Source: Haloplanus vescus
Lineage (GTDB): Archaea > Halobacteriota > Halobacteria > Halobacteriales > Haloferacaceae
Length of the DNA: 64,000 nucleotides
Direction of reading: 5' to 3'
Assembly (NCBI RefSeq): GCF_900107665.1
Contig: NZ_FNQT01000001.1
Location: 908,398-972,397, forward strand
Part shown: positions 41,740 to 49,856 of the stretch, piece after piece
How the letters are laid out: the number at the start of each line of letters is the position of its first letter
How positions within the stretch are numbered: the stretch's first letter is position 1
Made by a program: the position numbers and the translations under genes
Notes under the pieces: model-generated
Told to the model about the DNA's origin: nothing
The model's input: the letters and a program-made list of their open reading frames with translations, nothing else
The model's database searches: none

Positions 41740-42986
41740 AAGTCCGAGAGGGTGGTCTGGAGGCCGGCGACCATCGCGGACTTGCGGCGGAGCGCCCCCA
41801 TCGACGTGGGGAGGTAGTCGACGACGCCCCGGACGGCGTCGGCGAGCGTCTCGGCCGTGGCGTGTTCGCCCTCGAAGGCGTGTCTGATTCCCTCGCGGAC
41901 CTGCCAGACGCCGGCCGGCCCCCAGTAGTCGTCCGAGACGTGCCGGAGGACGAGACACTTCGCTTGCCGCCCCCTGTCTTCGAGGTGTTCGAGGACGGCG
42001 AGGCGGGCGGCGTGATAGGCGCCGGCCGTCTCCTCGACGTAGCCCGTCCGCCCCTCGTAGCCCTCGCGGTCGGCGGCGAGCCACATCCCCGCCTCGGGGT
42101 CGGGGTTCCAGACGCTGCCAGGCGCTTTCAGTTCGACGAGTTCGTACTCCCACTGACCGGGGGCGAGAATCACCCAGTAGGCGTTGCCGAGGAACTCGTT
42201 GCGGTGTATCTCCACCTCGTTCACGCTCTGGGCGTCACGGAGCGAGCCACGGAGGTACTGGCCCACGGTGTCGTCGACGGCGGTGATGGACCACCGCGTG
42301 GGGACGAGCCGGCGGTTTTCGCGCTGACCCAGCGCCCCCGCCGAGAGGATGGTGTTCACGTCGTAGACGTCGAAGCCTCGCCGATAGAGGTAGTTGATGG
42401 CGCCCTCGGCGTTCCAGTCGTCGTCTTCGAGCGTCTTCTTCACCGGGCGCGGGACGTGCGGGTTCTCGCCGAGCGTCGCCGACCGAGCGCTGGCGCTGGG
42501 GCCGGTGGGCGTCGAAACGCCGTCGGCGTCGAACTCGACCGTCGGGTCGCCGTCGAGGCCGATTTCCACGTCGACCGGGCGGTCCGCGATGGCGACTTCC
42601 CGCCCGACCCCGACGAAGCCGTCCCACGTGTCGTGGACGTCGACTGGCGAGGAGCGCCGGGAGTTGAGGAGACTGGTCCGGCGGCGGAACACCTCGTCCA
42701 AATCGACGCCCTCCTCGTACCACTCGCCGCTGGTGGCGAAGCGGGCGGCGTCGCCCTCGTTGCCGACGGGCGAGAGGATGCCCGTGGAGACGTTGGGGTA
42801 GTTCGAGCGACCGACGAAGATGGAGGGCGAGACGCTGCCGACGACGGAGTTGCCGGAGACAGTCTGTTCGACGCGGTCGGCGACCGATTCGACGTGGTCG
42901 AGGATTTCGTAGGATTTCTCCTGTGCGAGGCGCCGTCGCTCGGCGCGTTCGTTGGCCTCGATATCGACGAACTCGTCGAGGCGCAT
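41736..42986 (-). CDS. nreA: DNA repair protein NreA with PCNA-interacting C-terminus
   Basis: 416 residues from ATG at 42986. Archaeal NreA family: NSVVGSVSPSIFVGRSNYPN near the N-terminus, ENPHVPRPVKKTLEDDDWNA, LYRRGFDVYDVNTILSAGAL in the middle and PAGVWQVREGIRHAFE near the end. The final seven residues QTTLSDF fit a PIP box (Q410, L413, F416) for PCNA binding. In Haloferax volcanii nreA loss gives mitomycin C sensitivity. Its biochemical activity is not known. Confidence 0.93.
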   Translation of the reverse strand: MRLDEFVDIEANERAERRRLAQEKSYEILDHVESVADRVEQTVSGNSVVGSVSPSIFVGRSNYPNVSTGILSPVGNEGDAARFATSGEWYEEGVDLDEVFRRRTSLLNSRRSSPVDVHDTWDGFVGVGREVAIADRPVDVEIGLDGDPTVEFDADGVSTPTGPSASARSATLGENPHVPRPVKKTLEDDDWNAEGAINYLYRRGFDVYDVNTILSAGALGQRENRRLVPTRWSITAVDDTVGQYLRGSLRDAQSVNEVEIHRNEFLGNAYWVILAPGQWEYELVELKAPGSVWNPDPEAGMWLAADREGYEGRTGYVEETAGAYHAARLAVLEHLEDRGRQAKCLVLRHVSDDYWGPAGVWQVREGIRHAFEGEHATAETLADAVRGVVDYLPTSMGALRRKSAMVAGLQTTLSDF

Positions 42987-43016
42987 ACCGGGGCTACCGG
43001 ACGAGGCGGCTTGAAC

Positions 43017-43982
43017 CTAACTGTGGATGCCCATCGCCTCGATTTGTTCCTGATACCGATTGCGGATGGTGACTTCGGTCACCTGCGCCACGTCGGCCAC
43101 CTCGCGCTGGGTCTTCTTCTCGTTACAGAGCAGCGAGGCCGCGTAGATGGCCGCGGCGGCGTAGCCGGTCGGCGACTTCCCCGAGAGCAGGCCCTTCTCC
43201 GCCGTCTCCTCGATGATTTCGTTGGCCTTCGACTGCACCTCCTCGCTCAGCTCGAGTTCCGAACAGAAGCGGGGGACGTACTTCTTGGGGTCGACCGGCT
43301 TCATCTCCAGGCCGAGTTCCTGTGAGATGTAGCGGTAGGTGCGACCGATTTCCTTGCGTTCGACCCGAGATACCTCGGAAATCTCTTCGAGCGAGCGGGG
43401 AATGCCCTCCTTCCGACAGGCCGCGTAGAGCGCGGCGGTGGCGACGCCCTCGATGGAGCGCCCGCGAATCAGGTCCTCGTTGAGCGCGCGCCGATAGATG
43501 ACGGAAGCCACCTCCCGGACGGAGCGCGGCACGCCCAGCGCGGAGGCCATCCGGTCGATTTCGGAGAGTGCGAACTGTAGGTTGCGCTCGCCCGCGTCCT
43601 TGGTTCGAATCCGCTCCTGCCACTTGCGCAGGCGGTGCATCTGCGAGCGCTTGCGCGAAGAAATCGAGCGCCCGTAGGCGTCCTTGTCCTTCCAGTCGAT
43701 GGTCGTCGTCAGCCCCTTGTCGTGCATCGTCTGGGTGGTCGGGGCCCCCACCCGCGATTTCTCCTGTCGTTCCTTGTGGTTGAACGCCCGCCACTCCGGA
43801 CCTGGGTCGATTTGCTCCTCTTCGATGATGAGTCCGGTTTCTTCGTGAATCAGTTCGCCGTCGGCCGTTCTGACGAGGTCTTCTGGGTCGAGATCGTCGA
43901 GATCAACGTCGTCGTCGGTTTCCTGCTCGTCCTCGCCCTGCCATCGCGTCCGGTCGTCTCGCTGGCGGGTGGGCCGTGTCAT
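43017..43982 (-). CDS. Transcription factor B (TFIIB) lacking zinc-ribbon cysteines
   Basis: 321 residues from ATG at 43982 (an upstream ATG at 44012 is possible). The two cyclin-fold repeats are complete: [58 protein letters not shown] and a C-terminal recognition region. The B-finger/linker region [13 protein letters not shown] is intact. At the ribbon, however, the canonical CPEC/CEDCG becomes DPED (32-35) and HEETG (46-50), so zinc cannot be bound in the normal way. It still should recruit polymerase, perhaps with altered interaction. A minus-strand TTTTAAGT at about 44013-44020 may be its TATA box. Confidence 0.93.
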   Translation of the reverse strand: MTRPTRQRDDRTRWQGEDEQETDDDVDLDDLDPEDLVRTADGELIHEETGLIIEEEQIDPGPEWRAFNHKERQEKSRVGAPTTQTMHDKGLTTTIDWKDKDAYGRSISSRKRSQMHRLRKWQERIRTKDAGERNLQFALSEIDRMASALGVPRSVREVASVIYRRALNEDLIRGRSIEGVATAALYAACRKEGIPRSLEEISEVSRVERKEIGRTYRYISQELGLEMKPVDPKKYVPRFCSELELSEEVQSKANEIIEETAEKGLLSGKSPTGYAAAAIYAASLLCNEKKTQREVADVAQVTEVTIRNRYQEQIEAMGIHS

Positions 43983-44083
43983 CGCGTTTTTATAGTCGTA
44001 TTTCGCTGTCACTTAAAACCTCGGCCGGGCCCGCACGCGTGCGGAACGAATACCCCTTTAGTCGGTACCGCGAAGCCCCGGCA

Positions 44084-44677
44084 ATGCCGACTATCGAGAG
44101 TGATCCCGCGACGGCGAGACGACGGTTGGAAGACGCCGGCGTCGACGTCGAAACGGGCAACACGGACCACGAACGCTGGCGGGCGGAACGGGGCGACGCC
44201 GTCGCGGTGGCCTACGACGACAAAGTGGTCGTTCAGGGTGCGCGCCCGACGGACCTGACGGCGCTGCTGTCCGACGCGGGCGGCCGTGCCCACGTCTACT
44301 TCGACGGCGCGAGCCGCGGCAATCCCGGCCCGGGCGCCGTCGGGTGGGTCATCGTCTCCGGCGACGGCATCGTCGACGAGGGCAACGACACCATCGGCCG
44401 GACGACGAACAACCGCGCGGAGTACGAGGCCCTGATTCAAGCGGTCGAGGCCGCTCGGGACCACGGCTTCGACGAGATAGACGTCCGCGGCGACTCGGAG
44501 TTGATCGTCCGGCAGGTGCGCGGCGAGTGGAACACGAACGACCCCGACCTCCGAGAGCGTCGAGTCCGCGTTCGGGAGTTACTCGAAGCGTTCGACCGCT
44601 GGTCGCTGGAGCACGTACCGCGAGAGATAAACGACCGCGCCGACGAACTGGCAAACGAGGCACTCGACGATGTCTGA
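44084..44677 (+). CDS. rnhA: Ribonuclease HI with N-terminal extension
   Basis: 197 residues from ATG 44084. About 65 residues of haloarchaeal N-terminal extension precede the RNase H fold with catalytic acids in VYFDGASRGNPGPG (Asp), NNRAEYEALI (Glu), VRGDSELIVRQ (Asp) and RADELANEAL (Asp). It degrades RNA in RNA:DNA hybrids and can have double-stranded RNA activity. The downstream gene overlaps by eight bases. CCCCTTTAG about 25-30 nt upstream may be a weak TATA box. Confidence 0.94.
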   Translation: MPTIESDPATARRRLEDAGVDVETGNTDHERWRAERGDAVAVAYDDKVVVQGARPTDLTALLSDAGGRAHVYFDGASRGNPGPGAVGWVIVSGDGIVDEGNDTIGRTTNNRAEYEALIQAVEAARDHGFDEIDVRGDSELIVRQVRGEWNTNDPDLRERRVRVRELLEAFDRWSLEHVPREINDRADELANEALDDV

Positions 44678-45233
44678 CCTGCCACGCGAAGTCGTGACGA
44701 CTGCGGAGCGCCTGACACGGCTCGCCCGCCGTGCGGTGGACGAACAGGAAGCGGCGGCGTACGAACGCGACCGCGACGAACGACTCGCCGAATACGGTTT
44801 CACCGCGCGCATTCGCGAGAGCGACGACACGCTCGTCCTCCACCCGTCGTCGTGGCTGGAAGACGGGACGGTCCAGATGGACCGGATCGAGGATACCGAC
44901 CGCGCGGTCGAGGTGTCGCTCTCGGGGAGCGGTGACCCCGAATCGTGGGACACGGTCGAGGAACACAACGCCGCGGTAGTCGACCGCGTCGAGGAGCGGG
45001 CCGGCGAGATTCACGCCGAGAACGCCCGCGTGTTCGCCGACTTCATGGGCAACCACTACGCGCGCCAGATGGAGACGGCGACGGCAGAGGAACTGGAGGA
45101 GTTCCTTCGCGAGTACTATCCGCGGAACGCGTGGCCGAGCGACGAACAACAAGCGGTGGTGACGCAGTCGCTCGAATACGTGTTCGACGTGACAGAAACG
45201 GCGATGCCCGAAGTTACTGCTGTGCGTCGATAA
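44670..45233 (+). CDS. DUF7108 family protein (rnhA operon protein)
   Basis: 187 residues from ATG 44670, overlapping the rnhA end. Helical and acidic; no membrane span. Motifs include RLTRLARRAVDEQEAAAYER near the start and FADFMGNHYARQMETATAEE, LEEFLREYYPRNAWPSDEQ further on. Long known only as the protein encoded with RNase HI in haloarchaea. It probably works with RnhA or in nucleic-acid metabolism (inference). Its end overlaps the convergent PadR gene by 20 bp. Confidence 0.87.
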   Translation: MSDLPREVVTTAERLTRLARRAVDEQEAAAYERDRDERLAEYGFTARIRESDDTLVLHPSSWLEDGTVQMDRIEDTDRAVEVSLSGSGDPESWDTVEEHNAAVVDRVEERAGEIHAENARVFADFMGNHYARQMETATAEELEEFLREYYPRNAWPSDEQQAVVTQSLEYVFDVTETAMPEVTAVRR

Positions 45234-45573
45234 GTTCGCGAACCGACTCGGCCCGGTCGTCGTCGGTGACGAACTTCGAGAGCTCCCAGTTCAGACGGTT
45301 GAGAACGGCGTCGCGGCCGTCCTCGGTCAGGGCGTACTGGTTGGTTCGCTTGTCGAGTTCGCTCTTCTCGACCAGTCCCATCTCGACGAGGTCGTCGAGG
45401 TTGGGGTACAGACGCCCGTGGTTGACTTCGGTGTCGTAGTACGATTCGAGCTGTCGTTTGATCGCCAGTCCGTACATCGCCTCCTCCGAGAGGATGACGA
45501 GGATGTTGTGCTGGAACGCGGTGAGGTCGCGAACGATGCCGGGCTCGTTGGTTACTGCTTGTGCCTCTGACAT
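45214..45573 (-). CDS. PadR family transcription regulator
   Basis: 119 residues from ATG at 45573; upstream ATGs give a non-conserved extension. A PadR winged helix: LTAFQHNILVILSEEAMYGL, IKRQLESYYDTEVNHGRLYP, then LDDLVEMGLVEKSELDKRTN and a C-terminal helix for dimerisation. Haloarchaeal PadR proteins act as small repressors; the target is unknown. It overlaps convergent DUF7108 by 20 bp and is preceded by a clear TATA element. Confidence 0.9.
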   Translation of the reverse strand: MSEAQAVTNEPGIVRDLTAFQHNILVILSEEAMYGLAIKRQLESYYDTEVNHGRLYPNLDDLVEMGLVEKSELDKRTNQYALTEDGRDAVLNRLNWELSKFVTDDDRAESVRELIDAQQ

Positions 45574-45887
45574 ACAGAGAAACATGTCACGGGGATATTT
45601 AACCCTTCTCAACTCTACCGTCTGCGAGCGTCTCAATGCCCCTGAATGGAGAATTCGACGTTATCAATTGAAGACATATCGCTCATCGTACCAATCGTTC
45701 GTCACGCAGGTCGACGACTGCCCGGTCGTCAACGTGACTCGGCGCGTGCCCGGAACGGGGCGGCCGATACGGGGTGCCGGCCGCTCGAAGTAGTCACATA
45801 TTCTCGGCCGTGGCTGTTCATGTACCTTTTCATTCGTGTTGCTCCGAACCCGAAAGGACTATTGTCCGCTTCTGCCGTCGTGTTCGT
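45574..45887. other. 314-bp intergenic region with promoters for PadR and pyrophosphatase
   Basis: The left part carries a minus-strand TATA (GTTAAATATCC, 45593-45603) 26 nt before the PadR start, so that transcript should be leaderless. The right part has GACTATTG near 45857-45864, about 27 nt before the pyrophosphatase ATG. A locally AT-rich patch lies at about 45640-45690. I find no convincing gene here: open frames either run into ppa or lack haloarchaeal codon use. Confidence 0.5.
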
Positions 45888-46421
45888 ATGGTGAACCTGT
45901 GGCGAGACCTCGAACCCGGCCCGAACCCGCCCGAGACGATTAACGCGGTCGTCGAGTGTCTGAAAGGCGAGCGCAACAAGTACGAGTACGACAAAGACGT
46001 GCCCGGTGTCGTCCTCGACCGCGTCCTCCACAGCAACGTCCACTACCCGTACGACTACGGGTTCATCCCGCAGTCGTACTACGACGACGAGGACCCCTTC
46101 GACGTGATGGTGCTCGTCGAAGACCAGACGTTCCCGGGATGCATCGTCGAGGCCCGCCCCGTCGCCCTGATGAAGATGGACGACGACGGCGAGCAGGACG
46201 ACAAAGTCATCGCGGTGCCGACCGAGGACCCGCGCTTCGACCACATCGAGGACCTCGAAGACATCCCCCAGCAGACCCTCGACGAAATCGACGAGTTCTT
46301 CGCGACCTACAAGAACCTCGAGGAAGGCAAGGAAGTCGAGACGCAGGGCTGGGAGGACAAGGCCGCGGCGAAAGACGCCATCGAACACGCCCTCGACCTC
46401 TACGACGAGCAGTTCGCCTGA
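45888..46421 (+). CDS. ppa: Inorganic pyrophosphatase, family I
   Basis: 177 residues from ATG 45888. Soluble family I enzyme: KGERNKYEYDKD, YPYDYGFIPQSYYDDEDPFD (the acidic active site), VMVLVEDQTFPG, DKVIAVPTEDPRF and the helix AAAKDAIEHALD at the end. Hydrolyses pyrophosphate with Mg2+, pulling polymerase and ligase reactions forward. Followed by CCCCTTTTTG at about 46448-46457, a possible T-rich terminator ahead of the rhomboid gene. Confidence 0.97.
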   Translation: MVNLWRDLEPGPNPPETINAVVECLKGERNKYEYDKDVPGVVLDRVLHSNVHYPYDYGFIPQSYYDDEDPFDVMVLVEDQTFPGCIVEARPVALMKMDDDGEQDDKVIAVPTEDPRFDHIEDLEDIPQQTLDEIDEFFATYKNLEEGKEVETQGWEDKAAAKDAIEHALDLYDEQFA

Positions 46422-46450
46422 GGCGTCGCCCACACCCGACGAACGCACCC

Positions 46451-46455
46451 CTTTT
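46451..46455 (+). terminator. T5 run after ppa
   Basis: TTTTT lies about 30 nt after the ppa stop and 28 nt before the rhomboid start. It may terminate ppa or serve as part of the next gene's promoter; both uses are possible. Confidence 0.3.
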
Positions 46456-46482
46456 TGTCGCCCCCACCGTTAGTGGCCGATA

Positions 46483-47421
46483 ATGGCTCAGTGCGACGAG
46501 TGCGGCAGACACGAGAATCTGCCGTATCAGTGTCGGCGCTGCGGCGGGACGTTCTGTTCCGAACACCGATTGCCGGAGAACCACGACTGCCCCGGGTTGA
46601 ACGAGTGGGACGACCCCGAGGGCGTGTTCGATAGCGGGTTCGACGACAGCGTAGAGACCACGGGCGGGAGTGGCGGCGTCGCCGACCGGGTGAAGTCGGC
46701 GACCGACCTCGGCGGCGCCTTCGCCTACGTCCGAGGCAACGTCGCCTACCTGTTTCTCGGCCTCATGTGGGTCACCTTCGCCCTCCAGTACCTCGTCCGG
46801 GGACTGGCCGGACCGGAGGCGATGCAGACGCTGTTCGTCCTGCGCTCCGACCACCTCACCTACGTCTGGACGTGGGTCACCTCCGTGTTCGCCCACGGGA
46901 GCCTCGTCCACATCGCCGGCAACAGTATCGTGCTGTACTTCTTCGGACCGCTCGTGGAGCAGTACACGGATTCGAAGCGCTTCGCCGCGCTCTTCCTGAT
47001 TAGCGGCGTCCTCGCGGGTCTCGGGTTCGCCTTCGCGAGCATCGCCCTCGGAACCGGTGCCGTCTCGGTCGTCGGCGCCAGCGGCGCCATCTTCGCCGTC
47101 CTCGGCGTCCTGACCGTCCTTAACCCCAAGCTCCGCATCTACCTCTACTTCATCATCCCCATCCCGCTGTGGCTGTTCACCGCCGGGTTCGCGCTCATCT
47201 CCGTGCTCTTCTTCCTCCAGCCCCAGACCGCGTCGTCTGTCGGGCAGGGGAACGTGGCCCACCTCGCACACCTCATCGGACTGGTGATCGGACTGGCCTA
47301 CGGGAAGCGAATCAAGCAACCCCGCAGGGTACCGGACCGGTTGTCGTTCGGTGGCGGCGGTCCAGGTGGTCCGGGTGGGCCCGGCGGCCCAGGTGGCCCG
47401 GGCGGCCCCGGTCGGCGGTGA
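46483..47421 (+). CDS. Rhomboid intramembrane serine protease with N-terminal AN1-like zinc finger
   Basis: 312 residues from ATG 46483. Residues 4-36 carry an AN1-type finger (CDECGRHENLPYQCRRCGG, FCSEHRLPENHDC). A linker leads to six or seven membrane helices with the rhomboid dyad in GASGAIFAVLGV (Ser) and AHLAHLIGLVIGL (His), and the HGSLVHIAGN loop. The chain ends in a GGP-repeat tail of about 25 residues. Haloarchaeal rhomboids influence protein glycosylation and motility; the natural substrate here is unknown. It overlaps the next gene by four bases. Confidence 0.92.
   Translation: MAQCDECGRHENLPYQCRRCGGTFCSEHRLPENHDCPGLNEWDDPEGVFDSGFDDSVETTGGSGGVADRVKSATDLGGAFAYVRGNVAYLFLGLMWVTFALQYLVRGLAGPEAMQTLFVLRSDHLTYVWTWVTSVFAHGSLVHIAGNSIVLYFFGPLVEQYTDSKRFAALFLISGVLAGLGFAFASIALGTGAVSVVGASGAIFAVLGVLTVLNPKLRIYLYFIIPIPLWLFTAGFALISVLFFLQPQTASSVGQGNVAHLAHLIGLVIGLAYGKRIKQPRRVPDRLSFGGGGPGGPGGPGGPGGPGGPGRR
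47344..47413 (+). repeat. GGP-coding tandem repeat in the rhomboid C-terminus
   Basis: Degenerate repeats of GGTGGTCCGGG/GGCGGCCCAGG-like units encode about seven Gly-Gly-Pro steps. Low complexity coding DNA, prone to length change by slippage. Confidence 0.7.
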
Positions 47422-48188
47422 GTCCCGTGGACCCCGTTCGCCCCGCATTCGTCCCCGACCCCGAGCAGTCCCGCGAGGAGATGAAAGCGCTCCAGCGAGA
47501 GGTGGCCGCGGCCGCGACGTTCGCGGACGAGGTTCCCTTCCGTCCGGCCGACGTGACCGTCTCCGGCGAGGCGTCGCTCACCGGCGAGCGCCCGGTCGTC
47601 GCGGGCGTCGACCAAGCGTTTCTCGACGACCGAGCAGTCAGCGCCATCGTCTGCCTTCGCGGCGGCGAGGTGGTCGAACGGGCGAGCGCCGTGACCGACC
47701 TCTCGATACCATATATTCCCGGCCTGCTCTCCTTCCGGGAGGGCGGGCCCATCCTCGACGCGTTCGCGTCGCTGGAGACCGACCCCGATTTGGTCGTCTT
47801 CGACGGGAGCGGTCGGATTCACTTCCGACAGGCAGGACTGGCGACGCACATGGGCGTCGTCCTCGACGTGCCGAGCGTCGGCGTGGCGAAGAACCTCCTC
47901 TGTGGCCGAATCGAGGCAGAAGTGGACGGCCGCCCCGAGGGTTGGCGCGCACCCGTCCGCGCCGACGACCGGGTCGACGCGCCCGAGGGGACGGTCCTCG
48001 GCCACGCCTACCAGTCCCGGCAGTACGAGTCGAATCCAGTCATCAATCCGCTGTATATCAGCCCGGGGCACCGCGTGAGCGCCGAGACGACGGTCGAACT
48101 CGTGTCGAACCTGTGTGCGGGCTACAAGCTGCCGGAGCCGACGCGGCTGGCCGATTCCGACGCCGACGAGCGGAAGGCCGAGGTGTGA
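47418..48188 (+). CDS. nfi: Endonuclease V
   Basis: 256 residues if GTG 47418 (GTGA overlap with the rhomboid gene) is used; GTG 47427 is an alternative giving 253. Core motifs are VVAGVDQAFLDDRAVSAI, SIPYIPGLLSFREGGPIL, FDGSGRIHFRQAGLATHMGV and SVGVAKNLLCG, followed by SPGHRVSAETT. Asp residues in these segments bind Mg2+. The enzyme nicks DNA near deoxyinosine. It is placed with the rhomboid gene, probably as a shared transcript only. Confidence 0.94.
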   Translation: MSPVDPVRPAFVPDPEQSREEMKALQREVAAAATFADEVPFRPADVTVSGEASLTGERPVVAGVDQAFLDDRAVSAIVCLRGGEVVERASAVTDLSIPYIPGLLSFREGGPILDAFASLETDPDLVVFDGSGRIHFRQAGLATHMGVVLDVPSVGVAKNLLCGRIEAEVDGRPEGWRAPVRADDRVDAPEGTVLGHAYQSRQYESNPVINPLYISPGHRVSAETTVELVSNLCAGYKLPEPTRLADSDADERKAEV

Positions 48189-48202
48189 GGGGGCTTCGGA
48201 CG

Positions 48203-48209
48203 TTTTAAG
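48203..48209 (+). promoter_or_regulatory. TATA-like element of proS
   Basis: TTTTAAG is centred about 30 nt before ATG 48236, so proS should have its own promoter with a very short leader or none. Confidence 0.4.
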
Positions 48210-48235
48210 CCGTATCTCGCTCGTAGCACCCGGTA

Positions 48236-49711
48236 ATGAGCGACGACCAAGAACTCGGCATCACCGAGTCGAAAGAACACAGCACGGGCGAGTGGTACGC
48301 CGAAGTCGTCCAGAAGGCCGGCCTCGCGAACTACGGGCCCGACGGCATGAGTGGATTCATCGTCACGCGCCCGCGTGGCTACGCGCTCTGGGAAGCCGTC
48401 CAGAACGCCCTCGACAGCCGATTCAAGGCGACGGGCGTCCAGAACGCGTACTTCCCGATGCTCATCCCCGAGTCGTATCTCGAACGCGAGAAGGACGTGG
48501 TCGAGGGGTTCGACCCCGAGGTGGCGTGGGTCACCCACGGCGGCTACGAGGAGCTGGAGGAGCGACTCGCTGTCCGCCCGACCAGCGAGAGTATCATCGC
48601 GCCCTACATGAGCCAGTGGGTGCGGAGCCACCGCGACCTGCCCCTGCGCGTCAACCAGTGGTGTAGCGTGGTCCGGTGGGAAGCGACGGAGACGAAGCCC
48701 TTCTTCCGAACCAAGGAGTTCCTGTGGCAGGAGGGTCACACCGCGCACGCGAGCGAGGAGGAAGCGTGGTCGGAGACGACGACCCGTCTCGACCAGTACG
48801 AGGAGGTGTACGAGGACGTCCTCGCCATCCCCGTCCTGCGGGGCAAGAAGCCCGAACACGACAAGTTCCCCGGCGCCGATACGACGACGACCGTCGAAGC
48901 GCTGATGCCCGACGGCAAGTCGGTTCAGGGAGCGACGAGTCACTACCTCGGGCAGAGCTTCGCGGACGCCTTCGACATCACCTACACGGACGAAGACGAG
49001 GAAGAGCGCGTGGCCCACACCACCTCGTGGGGGCTGTCGTGGCGGGCGCTCGGTGCGCTCATCATGACTCACAGCGACGACCAGGGACTCGTCCTCCCGC
49101 CGACGGTCGCTCCCGAACAGGTCGTCATCGTCCCCATCTGGCAGGAGGAGACCAAAGAGGACGTCCTGGAGTATGCCGAAGAGATGGCCGACGACCTGCG
49201 CGGGGCGGGCGTCCGCGTCGAACTCGACGACCGAGACGAGCGCAATCCCGGCTTCAAGTTCAACGAGTGGGAGCTGAAGGGTGTCCCTCTCCGAATCGAA
49301 GTCGGGCCGAACGAAGTCGAAGAGGAGTCGGCGACGCTCGTTCACCGACCCGACGGCGAATCGTTGAGCGCCGACCGCGAGGGCCTGGTCGACACCGTGC
49401 AGGACCACCTCGACACCGTCTACGCGAAACTCTACGCGTCGGCCGAAGAGACGCTGTCGGGGAGCGTCCGCGAGGCGACGGACCGCGCGGACATCCTCGG
49501 CACCATCGGCCAACACGGCGGCTACGTGAAGGCACCGTGGTGTGGCGACGAAGACTGCGAAGCGGAGATCAAAGACCAGATGGCCGCCGAAATCGTCCTC
49601 GTTCCCTTCGAGGGGTCCGAGAGCGACACCGAACCGATTCACGAGGGCGAGACGTGCGCCCTCTGTGACGACGAGGCGGTCGAGACGGCCTTCTTCGCCC
49701 AGTCGTACTGA
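48236..49711 (+). CDS. proS: Prolyl-tRNA synthetase
   Basis: 491 residues from ATG 48236. Archaeal/eukaryotic-type class II synthetase, with ITESKEHSTGEWYAEVVQKA at the N-terminus, RPTSESIIAPYMSQWV (motif 2 region), KPFFRTKEFLWQEGHTAHA and HTTSWGLSWRALGALIMTHS (motif 3 region). The C-terminal zinc-binding extension has APWCGDEDCEAEIKDQ and ETCALCDDEAVE and ends with the conserved Tyr. Attaches proline to tRNA-Pro. The bacterial editing insertion is absent, as expected. Confidence 0.97.
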   Translation: MSDDQELGITESKEHSTGEWYAEVVQKAGLANYGPDGMSGFIVTRPRGYALWEAVQNALDSRFKATGVQNAYFPMLIPESYLEREKDVVEGFDPEVAWVTHGGYEELEERLAVRPTSESIIAPYMSQWVRSHRDLPLRVNQWCSVVRWEATETKPFFRTKEFLWQEGHTAHASEEEAWSETTTRLDQYEEVYEDVLAIPVLRGKKPEHDKFPGADTTTTVEALMPDGKSVQGATSHYLGQSFADAFDITYTDEDEEERVAHTTSWGLSWRALGALIMTHSDDQGLVLPPTVAPEQVVIVPIWQEETKEDVLEYAEEMADDLRGAGVRVELDDRDERNPGFKFNEWELKGVPLRIEVGPNEVEEESATLVHRPDGESLSADREGLVDTVQDHLDTVYAKLYASAEETLSGSVREATDRADILGTIGQHGGYVKAPWCGDEDCEAEIKDQMAAEIVLVPFEGSESDTEPIHEGETCALCDDEAVETAFFAQSY

Positions 49712-49856
49712 CCCCGCAAACCGGCGGAATTAATCATTATACAAGTTCGCTAAGGTGATGCAGTGTATTAGTATGATATATATTACCTTGTATGTGGTTA
49801 GGGAAGCCATACGGTAACAGGGACAGGCTGATAAGTGGGAACATAGAAGGGGGGGT
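49712..49856 (+). promoter_or_regulatory. AT-rich gltB upstream region with promoter and SD
   Basis: 145 bp, strikingly AT-rich for this chromosome: AATTAATCATTATACAAG at 49729-49746 and GATATATATTA at 49775-49785. The second is a good TATA candidate and would give a leader of about 50 nt ending in the purine-rich AGAAGGGGGGG, an SD-like run just before ATG 49857. The two AT tracts may include operator sites for nitrogen control, but no regulator can be named. Confidence 0.5.

Noticed and set aside
45646-45894. An 82-codon open frame before ppa
   Set aside because: It overlaps the ppa start, has codon use unlike the neighbours and no known domain; the AT-rich patch explains the open frame.
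47344-47413. Short GC-rich repeats, considered as a CRISPR or mobile element trace
   Set aside because: They are in frame within the rhomboid gene and simply encode GGP units, with no spacers.
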